Source: Flavobacterium sp. SUN046 (GTDB taxonomy: Bacteria; Bacteroidota; Bacteroidia; Flavobacteriales; Flavobacteriaceae). Taken from it: a stretch of 64,000 nucleotides of DNA. The notes below the pieces were generated by a model that saw only the letters and a list, made by a program, of their open reading frames with translations, was not told the DNA's origin and ran no database searches. This document shows, piece after piece, positions 15,127-23,584 of the stretch. The position numbers and the translations under genes are program-made. The stretch lies in the NCBI RefSeq assembly GCF_028867965.1, contig NZ_JAPQNT010000002.1, positions 1 through 64,000 of the forward strand, read 5' to 3'. How positions within the stretch are numbered: position 1 is the first letter of the stretch; every line of letters begins with the position of its first letter.

Positions 15127-15708
15127 ATGAACATCAAAAATATATTTAAAAATAAAAGCACAATGAGTACTGAAAATACTGATAAAGAAATTCTTGAAAA
15201 CGAAACTGTAAATCAAGCTGAAAATGCACCGCTAGAAGTTGAAACGGCAGAAGAATTAAGTGTTGAACAAAAATTAGAAGAAGATTTAGCTAACGAGAAA
15301 GACAAGCATTTACGTCTTTTTGCCGAATTTGAAAATTACAAAAAACGTACTTCTAAAGAGCGCATTGAATTATTTAAAACTGCCAATCAAGATGTTTTAC
15401 AGTCAATTTTACCGGTTTTAGACGATTTTGACAGAGCAATGGTAGAAATTTCTAAATCAGATGATGAAGTGTTGTTAAAAGGTGTTGAGTTAATTTATGA
15501 AAAACTAAAATCAACATTAGTTTCTAAAGGATTAGAAGAGGTTGAGGTTCGATCAGGTGATGCTTTTAATGCAGATTTTGCAGAAGCAATAACTCAAATT
15601 CCTGCGCCAACTCCAGCTTTAAAAGGAAAAATTGTTGATGTAATAGAAAAAGGTTACAAATTAGGAGATAAAATAATCCGTTTTCCTAAAGTGGTAATCG
15701 GACAATAA
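15127..15708 (+). CDS. GrpE, nucleotide exchange factor of DnaK
   Basis: GrpE releases ADP from DnaK in the Hsp70 cycle. The 193-residue protein has an acidic, variable N-terminus, a long coiled-coil (about 50-95, EEDLANEKDKHLRLFAEFEN), the central ILPVLDDFDRAM helix and a C-terminal beta-wing domain ending VIEKGYKLGDKIIRFPKVVI. An ATG at 15163 is an alternative start and would remove 12 basic residues. It lies 66 bp ahead of dnaJ; dnaK is not in the window. Confidence 0.95.
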   Translation: MNIKNIFKNKSTMSTENTDKEILENETVNQAENAPLEVETAEELSVEQKLEEDLANEKDKHLRLFAEFENYKKRTSKERIELFKTANQDVLQSILPVLDDFDRAMVEISKSDDEVLLKGVELIYEKLKSTLVSKGLEEVEVRSGDAFNADFAEAITQIPAPTPALKGKIVDVIEKGYKLGDKIIRFPKVVIGQ

Positions 15709-15774
15709 TATATTTTTATGTATTGAGTTTTGGCTTAGTCTTAATTCTTGATACTTAAATCTTAATACTATAAT

Positions 15775-16890
15775 ATGAAAAAAGATTTTTACGAAATATT
15801 AGGCATATCTAAAAATGCTTCTCCAGAAGAAATTAAAAAAGCGTACCGCAAGAAAGCTATCGAATTTCATCCTGATAAGAATCCTGGTGATGCTCAAGCA
15901 GAAGAAAATTTTAAAGCAGCAGCCGAAGCTTATGAGGTATTAAGCGACCAAAATAAAAAAGCAAAATACGATCAATACGGTCATCAAGCCTTTGAAGGCG
16001 GTAACGGTGGCGGAGGTTTTCACGGCGGTATGAATATGGATGACATTTTCAGCCAATTTGGAGATATTTTTGGTGGTGGCGGTTTTGGTGGTTTCGGCGG
16101 AAATTCTGGTGGTGGTCAACGCCGCGTGAAAGGAAGTAACCTTCGTATCAAAGTAAAATTAACGTTAGAAGAAGTTGCCAACGGAGTTGAGAAAAAAGTA
16201 AAAGTCAAAAGAAAAATTCAAGCGCCAGGCGTACGATATAAAACATGTTCTACATGTAATGGTCAAGGTCAAGTTTTACGCGTGACTAATACTATTTTAG
16301 GTAGAATGCAATCAGCGTCTACTTGCCCAACTTGTGGCGGAGCAGGACAATCTATTGAAAGTAAACCAGCCAATGCTGATGCTCAAGGAATGATTCTTGA
16401 AGACGAAACAGTATCAATTAAAATTCCAGCTGGTGTTGTTGATGGTATGCAACTAAAAGTTTCTAGCAAAGGAAATGATGCACCAGGAAACGGAATTGCA
16501 GGCGATTTAATAGTTGCCATTGAAGAACAAGAACATGAATTTTTAAAACGTGAAGGTGAAAATCTTCACTATGATTTATACATCAGTTTTGCCGAAGCTG
16601 TTTTAGGAGCTTCCAAAGAAATTGAAGCAGTAAATGGAAAAGTTAGAATCAAATTAGAAGAAGGAATACAATCGGGTAAAATTTTACGTTTAAAAGGTAA
16701 GGGAATTCCTAGCTTAAATAGCTACGGAAGTGGAGATTTACTAGTACATGTAAACGTTTGGACACCAAAAACATTATCTAAAGAACAACGTCAATTCTTT
16801 GAAAAATCATTGACTGACGATAACTTTATTCCACATCCAGAAAAAGGTGATAAATCTTTTTTTGAAAAAGTTAAAGATATGTTTTCTTAA
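15775..16890 (+). CDS. DnaJ co-chaperone with a reduced zinc region
   Basis: DnaJ stimulates DnaK ATPase and delivers unfolded clients. The 371-residue protein has a J domain with HPD at 32-34, a Gly/Phe-rich region (about 74-115), a zinc region and two C-terminal substrate-binding domains. The zinc region shows only two CxxCxGxG motifs, CSTCNGQG (158-165) and CPTCGGAG (184-191), instead of the usual four; the reading frame is intact. From memory, shortened zinc regions occur in other flavobacterial DnaJ proteins, so this is probably lineage-specific rather than a defect. Confidence 0.95.
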   Translation: MKKDFYEILGISKNASPEEIKKAYRKKAIEFHPDKNPGDAQAEENFKAAAEAYEVLSDQNKKAKYDQYGHQAFEGGNGGGGFHGGMNMDDIFSQFGDIFGGGGFGGFGGNSGGGQRRVKGSNLRIKVKLTLEEVANGVEKKVKVKRKIQAPGVRYKTCSTCNGQGQVLRVTNTILGRMQSASTCPTCGGAGQSIESKPANADAQGMILEDETVSIKIPAGVVDGMQLKVSSKGNDAPGNGIAGDLIVAIEEQEHEFLKREGENLHYDLYISFAEAVLGASKEIEAVNGKVRIKLEEGIQSGKILRLKGKGIPSLNSYGSGDLLVHVNVWTPKTLSKEQRQFFEKSLTDDNFIPHPEKGDKSFFEKVKDMFS

Positions 16891-16957
16891 TTGTAATTTT
16901 ATTTCTACATTTGGATATTACTTGGAAACGAGTAATTTCTTTTTCATAGCAATTTTT

Positions 16958-16987
16958 CCCATCCTTGTGTCAAAATAAGGGTGGGTT
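16958..16987 (+). terminator. Terminator after dnaJ
   Basis: CCCATCCTT pairs imperfectly with AAGGGTGGG and is followed by eight Ts. It lies about 70 bp past the dnaJ stop. The remaining 200 bp up to the ABC ATPase gene are AT-rich with nothing recognisable. Confidence 0.7.
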
Positions 16988-17194
16988 TTTTTTGTAACAA
17001 AAACTTTCAAGTAGCTACTAATTCAGTACTTTTACCAATTCAATAACAACGGCAAAAAATCAACTTCAAAATTCAATAGCAAAAATCTACTTTAGATATT
17101 TAGAAGCAAATTGTTTTTTAAATATGGAAATATAAAAGGTAAAAAGGGTTTTTATTTTAAAATTGATTTTTGAAGTTGAAATTTAAAATAATTT

Positions 17195-18115
17195 ATGAGT
17201 AATATATTAGAAGTAAAAAACGTAGTGAAACAATACGGCGATTACACCGCACTTAACTCCGTTTCGCTAACTGTTCCCAAAGGAAGTATCTACGGACTTC
17301 TTGGTCCAAATGGTGCAGGAAAAACTTCCTTAATTAGAATTATAAATCAAATTACAATGCCCGATAGTGGCGAAATAATCCTAGATGGTCAAAAATTAAA
17401 ACCCGAAGATGTTGCTGTAATAGGATACATGCCCGAAGAACGCGGATTATACAAATCCATGAAAGTAGGCGAGCAATGTTTGTATTTGGCACAACTAAAA
17501 GGTTTGTCCAAACAGGATGCCAAAGCGCAATTGAATTATTGGTTTGAACGCCTCGAAATTCAAGGTTGGTGGAATAAAAAAATTCAAGAACTTTCTAAAG
17601 GAATGGCACAAAAAATTCAATTTGTTGTTACCGTTTTACACCAACCAAAATTGTTAATTCTTGACGAACCATTCTCAGGATTTGATCCAGTAAATGCCAA
17701 TTTGATTAAAGATGAAATTATCGAATTGAACAAACAAGGAACTTCGGTAATTTTTTCAACACACCGAATGGAAAGCGTTGAAGAAATGTGTGACCATATT
17801 GCGTTAATCCATAAATCGAATAAATTAATTGAAGGAAAGTTAACTGATGTCAAAAAACAATTCCGAACCAATAACTATGAAGTCGGAATTTTATCCAATA
17901 ATATCGAAGGATTAATGTTTGATTTATCTCAAAAATTCACGCTTTCGCAAACGGAATTTAAATCACTAAACGACGAATTAAAATTAGAAATAAATCTCGG
18001 AAACGCAACGCCAAATGAATTATTGAATATTTTATTACAACGTGGTCAAGTAACCCATTTTGTAGAAAAAATTCCAACTGTAAACGATATTTTCATTAAA
18101 ACAGTAACTGAATAA
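17195..18115 (+). CDS. ABC-2 type exporter, ATP-binding subunit
   Basis: A 306-residue ATPase with Walker A GPNGAGKTS (37-45), a signature-like ELSKGMAQK, Walker B LLILDEPFSGFD and the H-loop STHRMESVEEM. A C-terminal extension of about 90 residues is typical of NatA-like ATPases. It energises the permease encoded directly downstream: the stop and next start overlap (TAATG). The substrate cannot be told; sodium, drug or polysaccharide export are all found in this family. Confidence 0.92.
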   Translation: MSNILEVKNVVKQYGDYTALNSVSLTVPKGSIYGLLGPNGAGKTSLIRIINQITMPDSGEIILDGQKLKPEDVAVIGYMPEERGLYKSMKVGEQCLYLAQLKGLSKQDAKAQLNYWFERLEIQGWWNKKIQELSKGMAQKIQFVVTVLHQPKLLILDEPFSGFDPVNANLIKDEIIELNKQGTSVIFSTHRMESVEEMCDHIALIHKSNKLIEGKLTDVKKQFRTNNYEVGILSNNIEGLMFDLSQKFTLSQTEFKSLNDELKLEINLGNATPNELLNILLQRGQVTHFVEKIPTVNDIFIKTVTE

Positions 18116-19422
18116 TGAGTAAATTACTTCTAATAATAAAAAGAGAATTTATTGCCAAAGTCCGCAATAAATCATTCATTGTAATGACATTTTTGAGTCC
18201 GTTGTTATTCATAGGAATCGGAGTTTTTGTGGGTTACTTAAGCAACATGAAAGCCGATTTAAAAACAATAGCAATTCATGATGAAACAGGAAGATTTGTA
18301 AACGAATTTAAAACTGATGAAGAATACAAATACATTAATTTGTCAAGTGTTGATTTAAAAATTCTAAAAGACAGTATTGTTAAAGAAAGCTATGAAGGAC
18401 TACTTGTAATTCCTAAAATTGAAGATAATTCTAAATTGCAAAAATCAATTCAATACATTTCTAACGATAGTCCAGGCGTAATGTTTGTAAGTGATTTAGA
18501 AGGCATAATCGATAAAAAAATCACTTCCGAAAATTTTCAAAAGCAAGGTTTAGACACTTTAAAAATTAATAATGCCAAAGCTAATGTTTCTATAAATTTG
18601 ACAAAAGCATCCGGAGAAGAAGCTCTAAAAGGATTAAATGAAATAAAAATTGCAATTGGTGGCGCATACGGATATTTAATCATGATGTTCATCATTATCT
18701 ACGGAAATATGGTAATGCGAAGCGTAATTGAAGAAAAAACATCACGTATTATTGAAGTAATAATTTCATCGGTAAAACCATTTCAATTAATGATGGGTAA
18801 AATTATAGGAACTTCATTAGCAGGAATTTTACAATTTTTAATTTGGGCGTTACTAGGCATGACGGCAATGTTCATTTTGTCATTTGTTTTTGGAGTACAC
18901 ATGGGTGCTGCATCAGGAGAACAAACGCAACAAGCTGTTGAAATAGCTCAAAAGCAAATGGGTGGACAATTTCAAATGTATATTAAAGAATTATGGAATT
19001 TACCAATTGGCACAATCCTCACTTGTTTTATCATGTACTTCATTGGTGGTTATTTTCTTTACAGCTCATTTTATGCATCAATAGGAGCAGCAGTTGATAA
19101 CGAAACCGATTCACAGCAATTTCTTTTGCCAATCATAATGCCATTAATTTTAGGTGTTTATATTGGTTTCTTTACCGTAATTAATGATCCGCACGGAACA
19201 ATAGCAACTGTATTTTCAATGATTCCATTAACTTCGCCAATTGTGATGATGATGCGAATTCCGTTTGGTGTGCCTTGGTGGCAAATTGCTCTTTCGGTAT
19301 CGATACTTTTTGGTACATTTCTTGGAGTTGTTTGGTTTGCGTCCAAAATTTACCGTGTCGGAATTCTTATGTACGGAAAAAAACCAACATGGAAAGAATT
19401 GTACAAATGGCTTAAATATTAA
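18115..19422 (+). CDS. ABC-2 type exporter, permease subunit (NatB-like)
   Basis: A 435-residue membrane protein. One N-terminal hydrophobic segment (about 22-42) precedes a large extracytoplasmic domain of some 150 residues, then five further membrane segments in the C-terminal half. This is the architecture of NatB/YhaP-type ABC-2 permeases. The conserved stretch MVMRSVIEEKTSRIIEVIIS precedes the second membrane block. It is translationally coupled to the ATPase gene. Confidence 0.9.
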   Translation: MSKLLLIIKREFIAKVRNKSFIVMTFLSPLLFIGIGVFVGYLSNMKADLKTIAIHDETGRFVNEFKTDEEYKYINLSSVDLKILKDSIVKESYEGLLVIPKIEDNSKLQKSIQYISNDSPGVMFVSDLEGIIDKKITSENFQKQGLDTLKINNAKANVSINLTKASGEEALKGLNEIKIAIGGAYGYLIMMFIIIYGNMVMRSVIEEKTSRIIEVIISSVKPFQLMMGKIIGTSLAGILQFLIWALLGMTAMFILSFVFGVHMGAASGEQTQQAVEIAQKQMGGQFQMYIKELWNLPIGTILTCFIMYFIGGYFLYSSFYASIGAAVDNETDSQQFLLPIIMPLILGVYIGFFTVINDPHGTIATVFSMIPLTSPIVMMMRIPFGVPWWQIALSVSILFGTFLGVVWFASKIYRVGILMYGKKPTWKELYKWLKY

Positions 19423-19529
19423 AAATAAAGTTGCTAAGTAACTAAGTTGCTGAGTAACTAAGTAAATTATAATTTTAAATAAAGGTACTATCTTAAAGAC
19501 TTAGAACCTTAAAACTTAGTAACTATAAC

Positions 19530-20693
19530 ATGAGTAAAATATTAATCATAGAAGACGAACCATCTATTAGAAGAGTTTTAACTAAAATTCTATCTGAAGA
19601 AAATGATTCATATCAGGTTGAAGAAGCTGAAGATGGCGTTCAAGGTCTTGAAAAAATAAAAAATACCGATTACGATTTGGTTTTGTGTGACATAAAAATG
19701 CCCAAAATGGACGGCGAAGAATTATTAGAAGCCGTTAAAAAAATCAAACCAGAAATTCCAATTGTTATGATTTCAGGTCACGGCGATATGGAAACTGCTA
19801 TTAACACTATGCGTCTTGGTGCTTTTGATTATATCTCAAAACCACCCGATCTGAACAGACTTTTAAACACAGTTCGTAATGCCTTAGATAGAAAACAACT
19901 CGTAGTTGAAAACAAAATTCTTAAGAAAAAAGTCAGCAAGAACTATGAAATGATAGGCGATTCTGAACCAATCAATCACATCAAGCAAATGATTGAAAAA
20001 GTTGCTCCAACAGACGCAAGAGTTCTAATAACTGGACCAAACGGAACTGGTAAAGAACTAGTTGCACACCAGCTACATGAAAAAAGCGAACGATTTAATG
20101 CACCAATAATCGAAGTAAACTGCGCTGCAATTCCGTCTGAATTGATTGAAAGTGAATTATTTGGTCATGTTAAAGGTGCTTTTACATCAGCCGTTAAAGA
20201 TCGAGCTGGAAAATTTGAAGCTGCCGATGGCGGAACCATTTTTTTAGATGAAATTGGCGATATGAGTTTAGCAGCACAAGCTAAAGTGTTACGCGCTTTA
20301 CAAGAGAGTTTGATTCAAAGAGTTGGAGCTGACAAAGACATTAAAGTCAATGTTAGAGTAGTTGCAGCAACCAACAAAGATTTGAAAAAAGAAATCGAAG
20401 AAGGTCGTTTTCGTGAAGATTTATACCACCGATTGGCAGTAATTTTAATTAAAGTTCCAGCATTGAATGATCGCAGAGATGACATACCTTTGCTGGTAGA
20501 ACATTTTGCAACTAAAATTGCCGAAGAACAAGGAAACGCAACCAAGACATTTTCTAAAGAAGCTATTAAATTATTACAAGAGTATGATTGGACTGGAAAT
20601 ATTCGTGAATTAAGAAATGTAGTAGAACGACTTATTATCCTTGGCGGAAATGAAATTTCTGAAATGGATGTAAAGTTATTTGCGAGTAAATAA
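19530..20693 (+). CDS. NtrC-like response regulator without a DNA-binding domain
   Basis: A 387-residue protein with a receiver domain (1-120; phosphoacceptor D54 in LCDIKMPKMDG, K104 in ISKPP) and a sigma-54-interaction AAA+ domain (Walker A GPNGTGKE 169-176; Walker B GGTIFLDE about 234-241; conserved DLYHRL and GNIRELRN). The GAFTGA loop that contacts sigma-54 reads GAFTSA (216-221), and the protein ends shortly after the AAA+ domain with no Fis helix-turn-helix. It may act from solution or regulate something other than sigma-54 promoters. No partner kinase is adjacent. Confidence 0.9.
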   Translation: MSKILIIEDEPSIRRVLTKILSEENDSYQVEEAEDGVQGLEKIKNTDYDLVLCDIKMPKMDGEELLEAVKKIKPEIPIVMISGHGDMETAINTMRLGAFDYISKPPDLNRLLNTVRNALDRKQLVVENKILKKKVSKNYEMIGDSEPINHIKQMIEKVAPTDARVLITGPNGTGKELVAHQLHEKSERFNAPIIEVNCAAIPSELIESELFGHVKGAFTSAVKDRAGKFEAADGGTIFLDEIGDMSLAAQAKVLRALQESLIQRVGADKDIKVNVRVVAATNKDLKKEIEEGRFREDLYHRLAVILIKVPALNDRRDDIPLLVEHFATKIAEEQGNATKTFSKEAIKLLQEYDWTGNIRELRNVVERLIILGGNEISEMDVKLFASK

Positions 20694-20769
20694 ATTGTTG
20701 TCAGATATTTGTTATCAGTTACTAAAATAAAACCGACAACAGAAAACCGACAACCGACAACTAATAAAA

Positions 20770-21390
20770 ATGCAATTAAAAAAAATAAACCCAAACTTAC
20801 AACAAGCATTAATTGAGAACGATTTAATCGAAGCCAATGAAATGCAACAAGATACATTTTCAACCATAAAGAGTGGTGCCGATGCAGTAATTCAATCGCC
20901 TCACGGAAGTGGAAAAACGACAACAATAGTTCTTAATGTTATCCAACGATTAGAAAAAACTCTTGACGAAAGTACGAGAGCTTTAATTATTGTTGAAAAC
21001 AAAGAAAAAGTACTTGAAATGGAAGAACTTTTCTTGAAATACGGAACTTATACCGATTTGAGTATTTTTGGAGTTCACGAAAAAGGTGATACCGATTATG
21101 ACAAAAATATAATTTCATTAGGATTAGATATTCTTATTGGTACTCCAAATAAAATTAATGCACTGTTTTCATCAGCTGGTTTTAATATGAATACCATTAA
21201 AATGTTTATTGTTGACGATGCCGATATTTTATTCAGAAATCGTTTTGATGCAACAATTATGCGTCTTTCTGCAAGTGTCGAAAAAACACAACGAATTTTC
21301 TTTTGTACAGAAATTACTGAAAGAATAGAAGTATTGGCAGACAAAATTATGATTGAACCAGTATTCTTCGAAATGGAAGATGAAGATTAG
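20770..21390 (+). CDS. Single-domain DEAD/DEAH helicase-like protein
   Basis: A 206-residue protein corresponding only to the first RecA-like domain of a DEAD-box helicase: a Q-motif-like start (EANEMQQDTFSTIKSG), Walker A QSPHGSGKTTT (about 43-53), a Ib-like IGTPNKI, and motif II as DDAD (FIVDDADILF). The second RecA domain is absent, so it cannot be a complete helicase. The frame is intact and ends with an acidic tail (FEMEDED). It could be an ATPase, a regulator or an RNA-binding protein; function not established. Confidence 0.8.
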   Translation: MQLKKINPNLQQALIENDLIEANEMQQDTFSTIKSGADAVIQSPHGSGKTTTIVLNVIQRLEKTLDESTRALIIVENKEKVLEMEELFLKYGTYTDLSIFGVHEKGDTDYDKNIISLGLDILIGTPNKINALFSSAGFNMNTIKMFIVDDADILFRNRFDATIMRLSASVEKTQRIFFCTEITERIEVLADKIMIEPVFFEMEDED

Positions 21391-21504
21391 ATTTTAGGTG
21401 TCAATTTGTGACACAAAGTTTATTATTTCAAAGAAATATCATACAATTAACGACAACAACAACAACAATACATTAAACAATAACACCTTATACAATTTTA
21501 AAAA

Positions 21505-21720
21505 ATGGGATTAATAAAAATATTTTCAGGAGAAGAAATTTTAGCATTTGGATTGAAAGAACGATTGGAAGAAGCAACTATCAATGTTGTACTTCGTGAA
21601 AACAATCAGGCCAATGTGATTCCGAGTATTCAAACATCAAAAGCAGTTGAATTATTCATTCAAGAAACCGATTTTGGAAAAGCTAATCCAATTATTGAAG
21701 AATTCCGTTTGAATTTATAA
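21505..21720 (+). CDS. DUF2007-family small protein
   Basis: A 71-residue protein (MGLIKIFSGEEILAFGLKER...) that matches the small DUF2007/putative signal-transducing family: an N-terminal beta strand and helix, a central strand, then a helix ending in EFRLNL. These proteins adopt a ferredoxin-like fold and have no proven role. It lies 3 bp upstream of the cupin gene, indicating an operon. Confidence 0.75.
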   Translation: MGLIKIFSGEEILAFGLKERLEEATINVVLRENNQANVIPSIQTSKAVELFIQETDFGKANPIIEEFRLNL

Positions 21721-21723
21721 ACC

Positions 21724-22077
21724 ATGCGCGCCATAAGAATTCTGAATGATGAGCTAGGAAATTCCTATTTTCAAGAAGGAACTTTGCCTGAATATACCAA
21801 TATTAAATGTGAACGGTTTATTATTCAAACCAAAATTGAAGAGTACCAAAAACACCAACATCCAGCACCAAGAGAACAATATGTTGTAACTATAAAAGGA
21901 AAATTGCGATTTACAACTTCCGATGGAAAGCAATTTATTTTAGAACCAGGAATACTACTACTTGCCAAAGATATTCATGGCGAAGGGCATTCTTGGGAAA
22001 TTATTGAAGGTGACGAATGGCATCGAATTTACATTGTACCCAATCATAATGATGAGGATGCTTTTGTAATTATCTAA
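21724..22077 (+). CDS. Cupin-fold protein
   Basis: A 117-residue single-domain cupin. A metal-site-like motif includes HQHPAPREQYVVTIKGKL (about 41-58) and a second motif DIHGEGHSWEII (about 80-91), with several histidines and a glutamate placed as cupin ligands. The substrate is unknown. Its last 8 bp overlap the 3' end of the convergent MFS gene. Confidence 0.75.
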   Translation: MRAIRILNDELGNSYFQEGTLPEYTNIKCERFIIQTKIEEYQKHQHPAPREQYVVTIKGKLRFTTSDGKQFILEPGILLLAKDIHGEGHSWEIIEGDEWHRIYIVPNHNDEDAFVII

Positions 22078-23290
22078 AAAGTTTCAATCGGCTTACTAAA
22101 AGAGTAATAAAAACTCCAAAACATCCAATTAATCCAAACGAATATTTCAAACTTGTCATTTCGGCAACATAGCCAATTAGTGGCGGACCCATTAAAAACC
22201 CAAGAAAACTAACACTTGACACAATAGTTAATGCCGAACTTGTTGAAACACTTGTGTTTTTTCCAGCCAAACTATAAACTGTTGGGACAACACTTGAAAC
22301 TCCAATTCCGACAAGCATAAACGATAAAGTACACGGAATCAAATAGGGAAATAAAACAGCCAAAAACAATCCGATGGAAATTACACTTCCGCTAATTTGA
22401 AGTATGGTTTTGGCACCATATTTATGTATTAATTTATCGCCAACAAATCGTCCGGTAGCCATCATAACCATAAATGAAGTATATCCCAATATTACCAGTG
22501 CACCTGGCGCTTTTACAATTTCTTTAAAATAAACACCACTCCAATCGAACATTACGCCTTCACTAGCCATGCAACAAAATCCGATTACACCAAGCCAAAT
22601 CAATCCAGAATCGGGTTTGATAAATCCTTTCTTTTCTTCAGTAACTTCATTTTTTGATTTTACTTTTATTAAATAATTATAATTTAAAAATAAAATTATC
22701 ATGATAAGAACAGCCATTATACAAAAATGAATAACCGTTGTAATATTAAAATAAAGCATAATCAAACCAACTAAAGCTCCAACAAAACCTGCTAAACTCC
22801 ATGATCCGTGAAACGAACCCATAAGTGTTTTTTTGAATAATTCTTCGGTGTACACGCCTTGGGTATTTACGGCAATATTGCAAAAATTCCCAAATAATCC
22901 ATAGACAAAAAGTCCTAATGCCAAATGCCAACCTTCTGATGCTAATCCTAAGCTAATCATTCCAATTACATAGAAAAAAAGAGAAATTGCTAGAACTTTG
23001 TGACTGCCAAATCGGTTGACTAATTTGCCTGAAAAAGGCATTGCTAATAATTGACCAACTGGTAGCGCAAAAAGAATACTTCCTAATTGACCTTCACTAA
23101 GATGCAACGCCGATTTTATCACAGGAATTCGGCTTGCCCATGTTGCAAAACACAATCCCATGCCAAAATAAAGTAAAGAAACTGCCCAACGAATTCGGTT
23201 TAAATACGATTGTTTAGCAGTTGTATAACTTTTTTTATACTTTACTTTTGGTAAAATTTTGCTTAAAAAACTATAGTCTATTAATGGCAT
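22070..23290 (-). CDS. MFS transporter, fucose-permease/YbjJ-like
   Basis: A 406-residue transporter with about 12 hydrophobic helices and a short hydrophilic linker in the middle (SKNEVTEEKKGF). The motif ASRIPVIKSALHLSEGQLG near the first helices is characteristic of the YbjJ-like MFS group. The substrate cannot be inferred from sequence alone. The gene stands alone, convergent with the cupin gene. Confidence 0.85.
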   Translation of the reverse strand: MPLIDYSFLSKILPKVKYKKSYTTAKQSYLNRIRWAVSLLYFGMGLCFATWASRIPVIKSALHLSEGQLGSILFALPVGQLLAMPFSGKLVNRFGSHKVLAISLFFYVIGMISLGLASEGWHLALGLFVYGLFGNFCNIAVNTQGVYTEELFKKTLMGSFHGSWSLAGFVGALVGLIMLYFNITTVIHFCIMAVLIMIILFLNYNYLIKVKSKNEVTEEKKGFIKPDSGLIWLGVIGFCCMASEGVMFDWSGVYFKEIVKAPGALVILGYTSFMVMMATGRFVGDKLIHKYGAKTILQISGSVISIGLFLAVLFPYLIPCTLSFMLVGIGVSSVVPTVYSLAGKNTSVSTSSALTIVSSVSFLGFLMGPPLIGYVAEMTSLKYSFGLIGCFGVFITLLVSRLKLFR

Positions 23291-23584
23291 AATGATTTAT
23301 TAAGTGATGCAAAATTAATTGAATTTTATTTTTTAACTTGCTAATTTCAACACAAAATCAGTAGATTTATTTAAACCTTAAAAAATTAGGACAAGAATTA
23401 GTAAATCATTGATAAACAATTACTTTTTTTCTCAATATTGAAATTGTAAGGTATAAATTTCTTTTTCAAACTTTGTGCTGCAGAAACTTAGAAACTTAGC
23501 CACTAAATTCTATCTTTGCACCTTCAAAATTTAAAAGGTTTCTGAACTAAACTCATGAACTTTCTAAACTTATAAACTAAAAAA

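Noticed and set aside
14837..15216. Leftward small open frames between the epimerase and grpE
   Set aside because: They overlap the grpE promoter and start, have unusual residue composition and no neighbours.
20315..20926. A 203-codon antisense open frame
   Set aside because: It lies antisense to the response regulator and helicase-like genes, which have strong motifs; it is a shadow.
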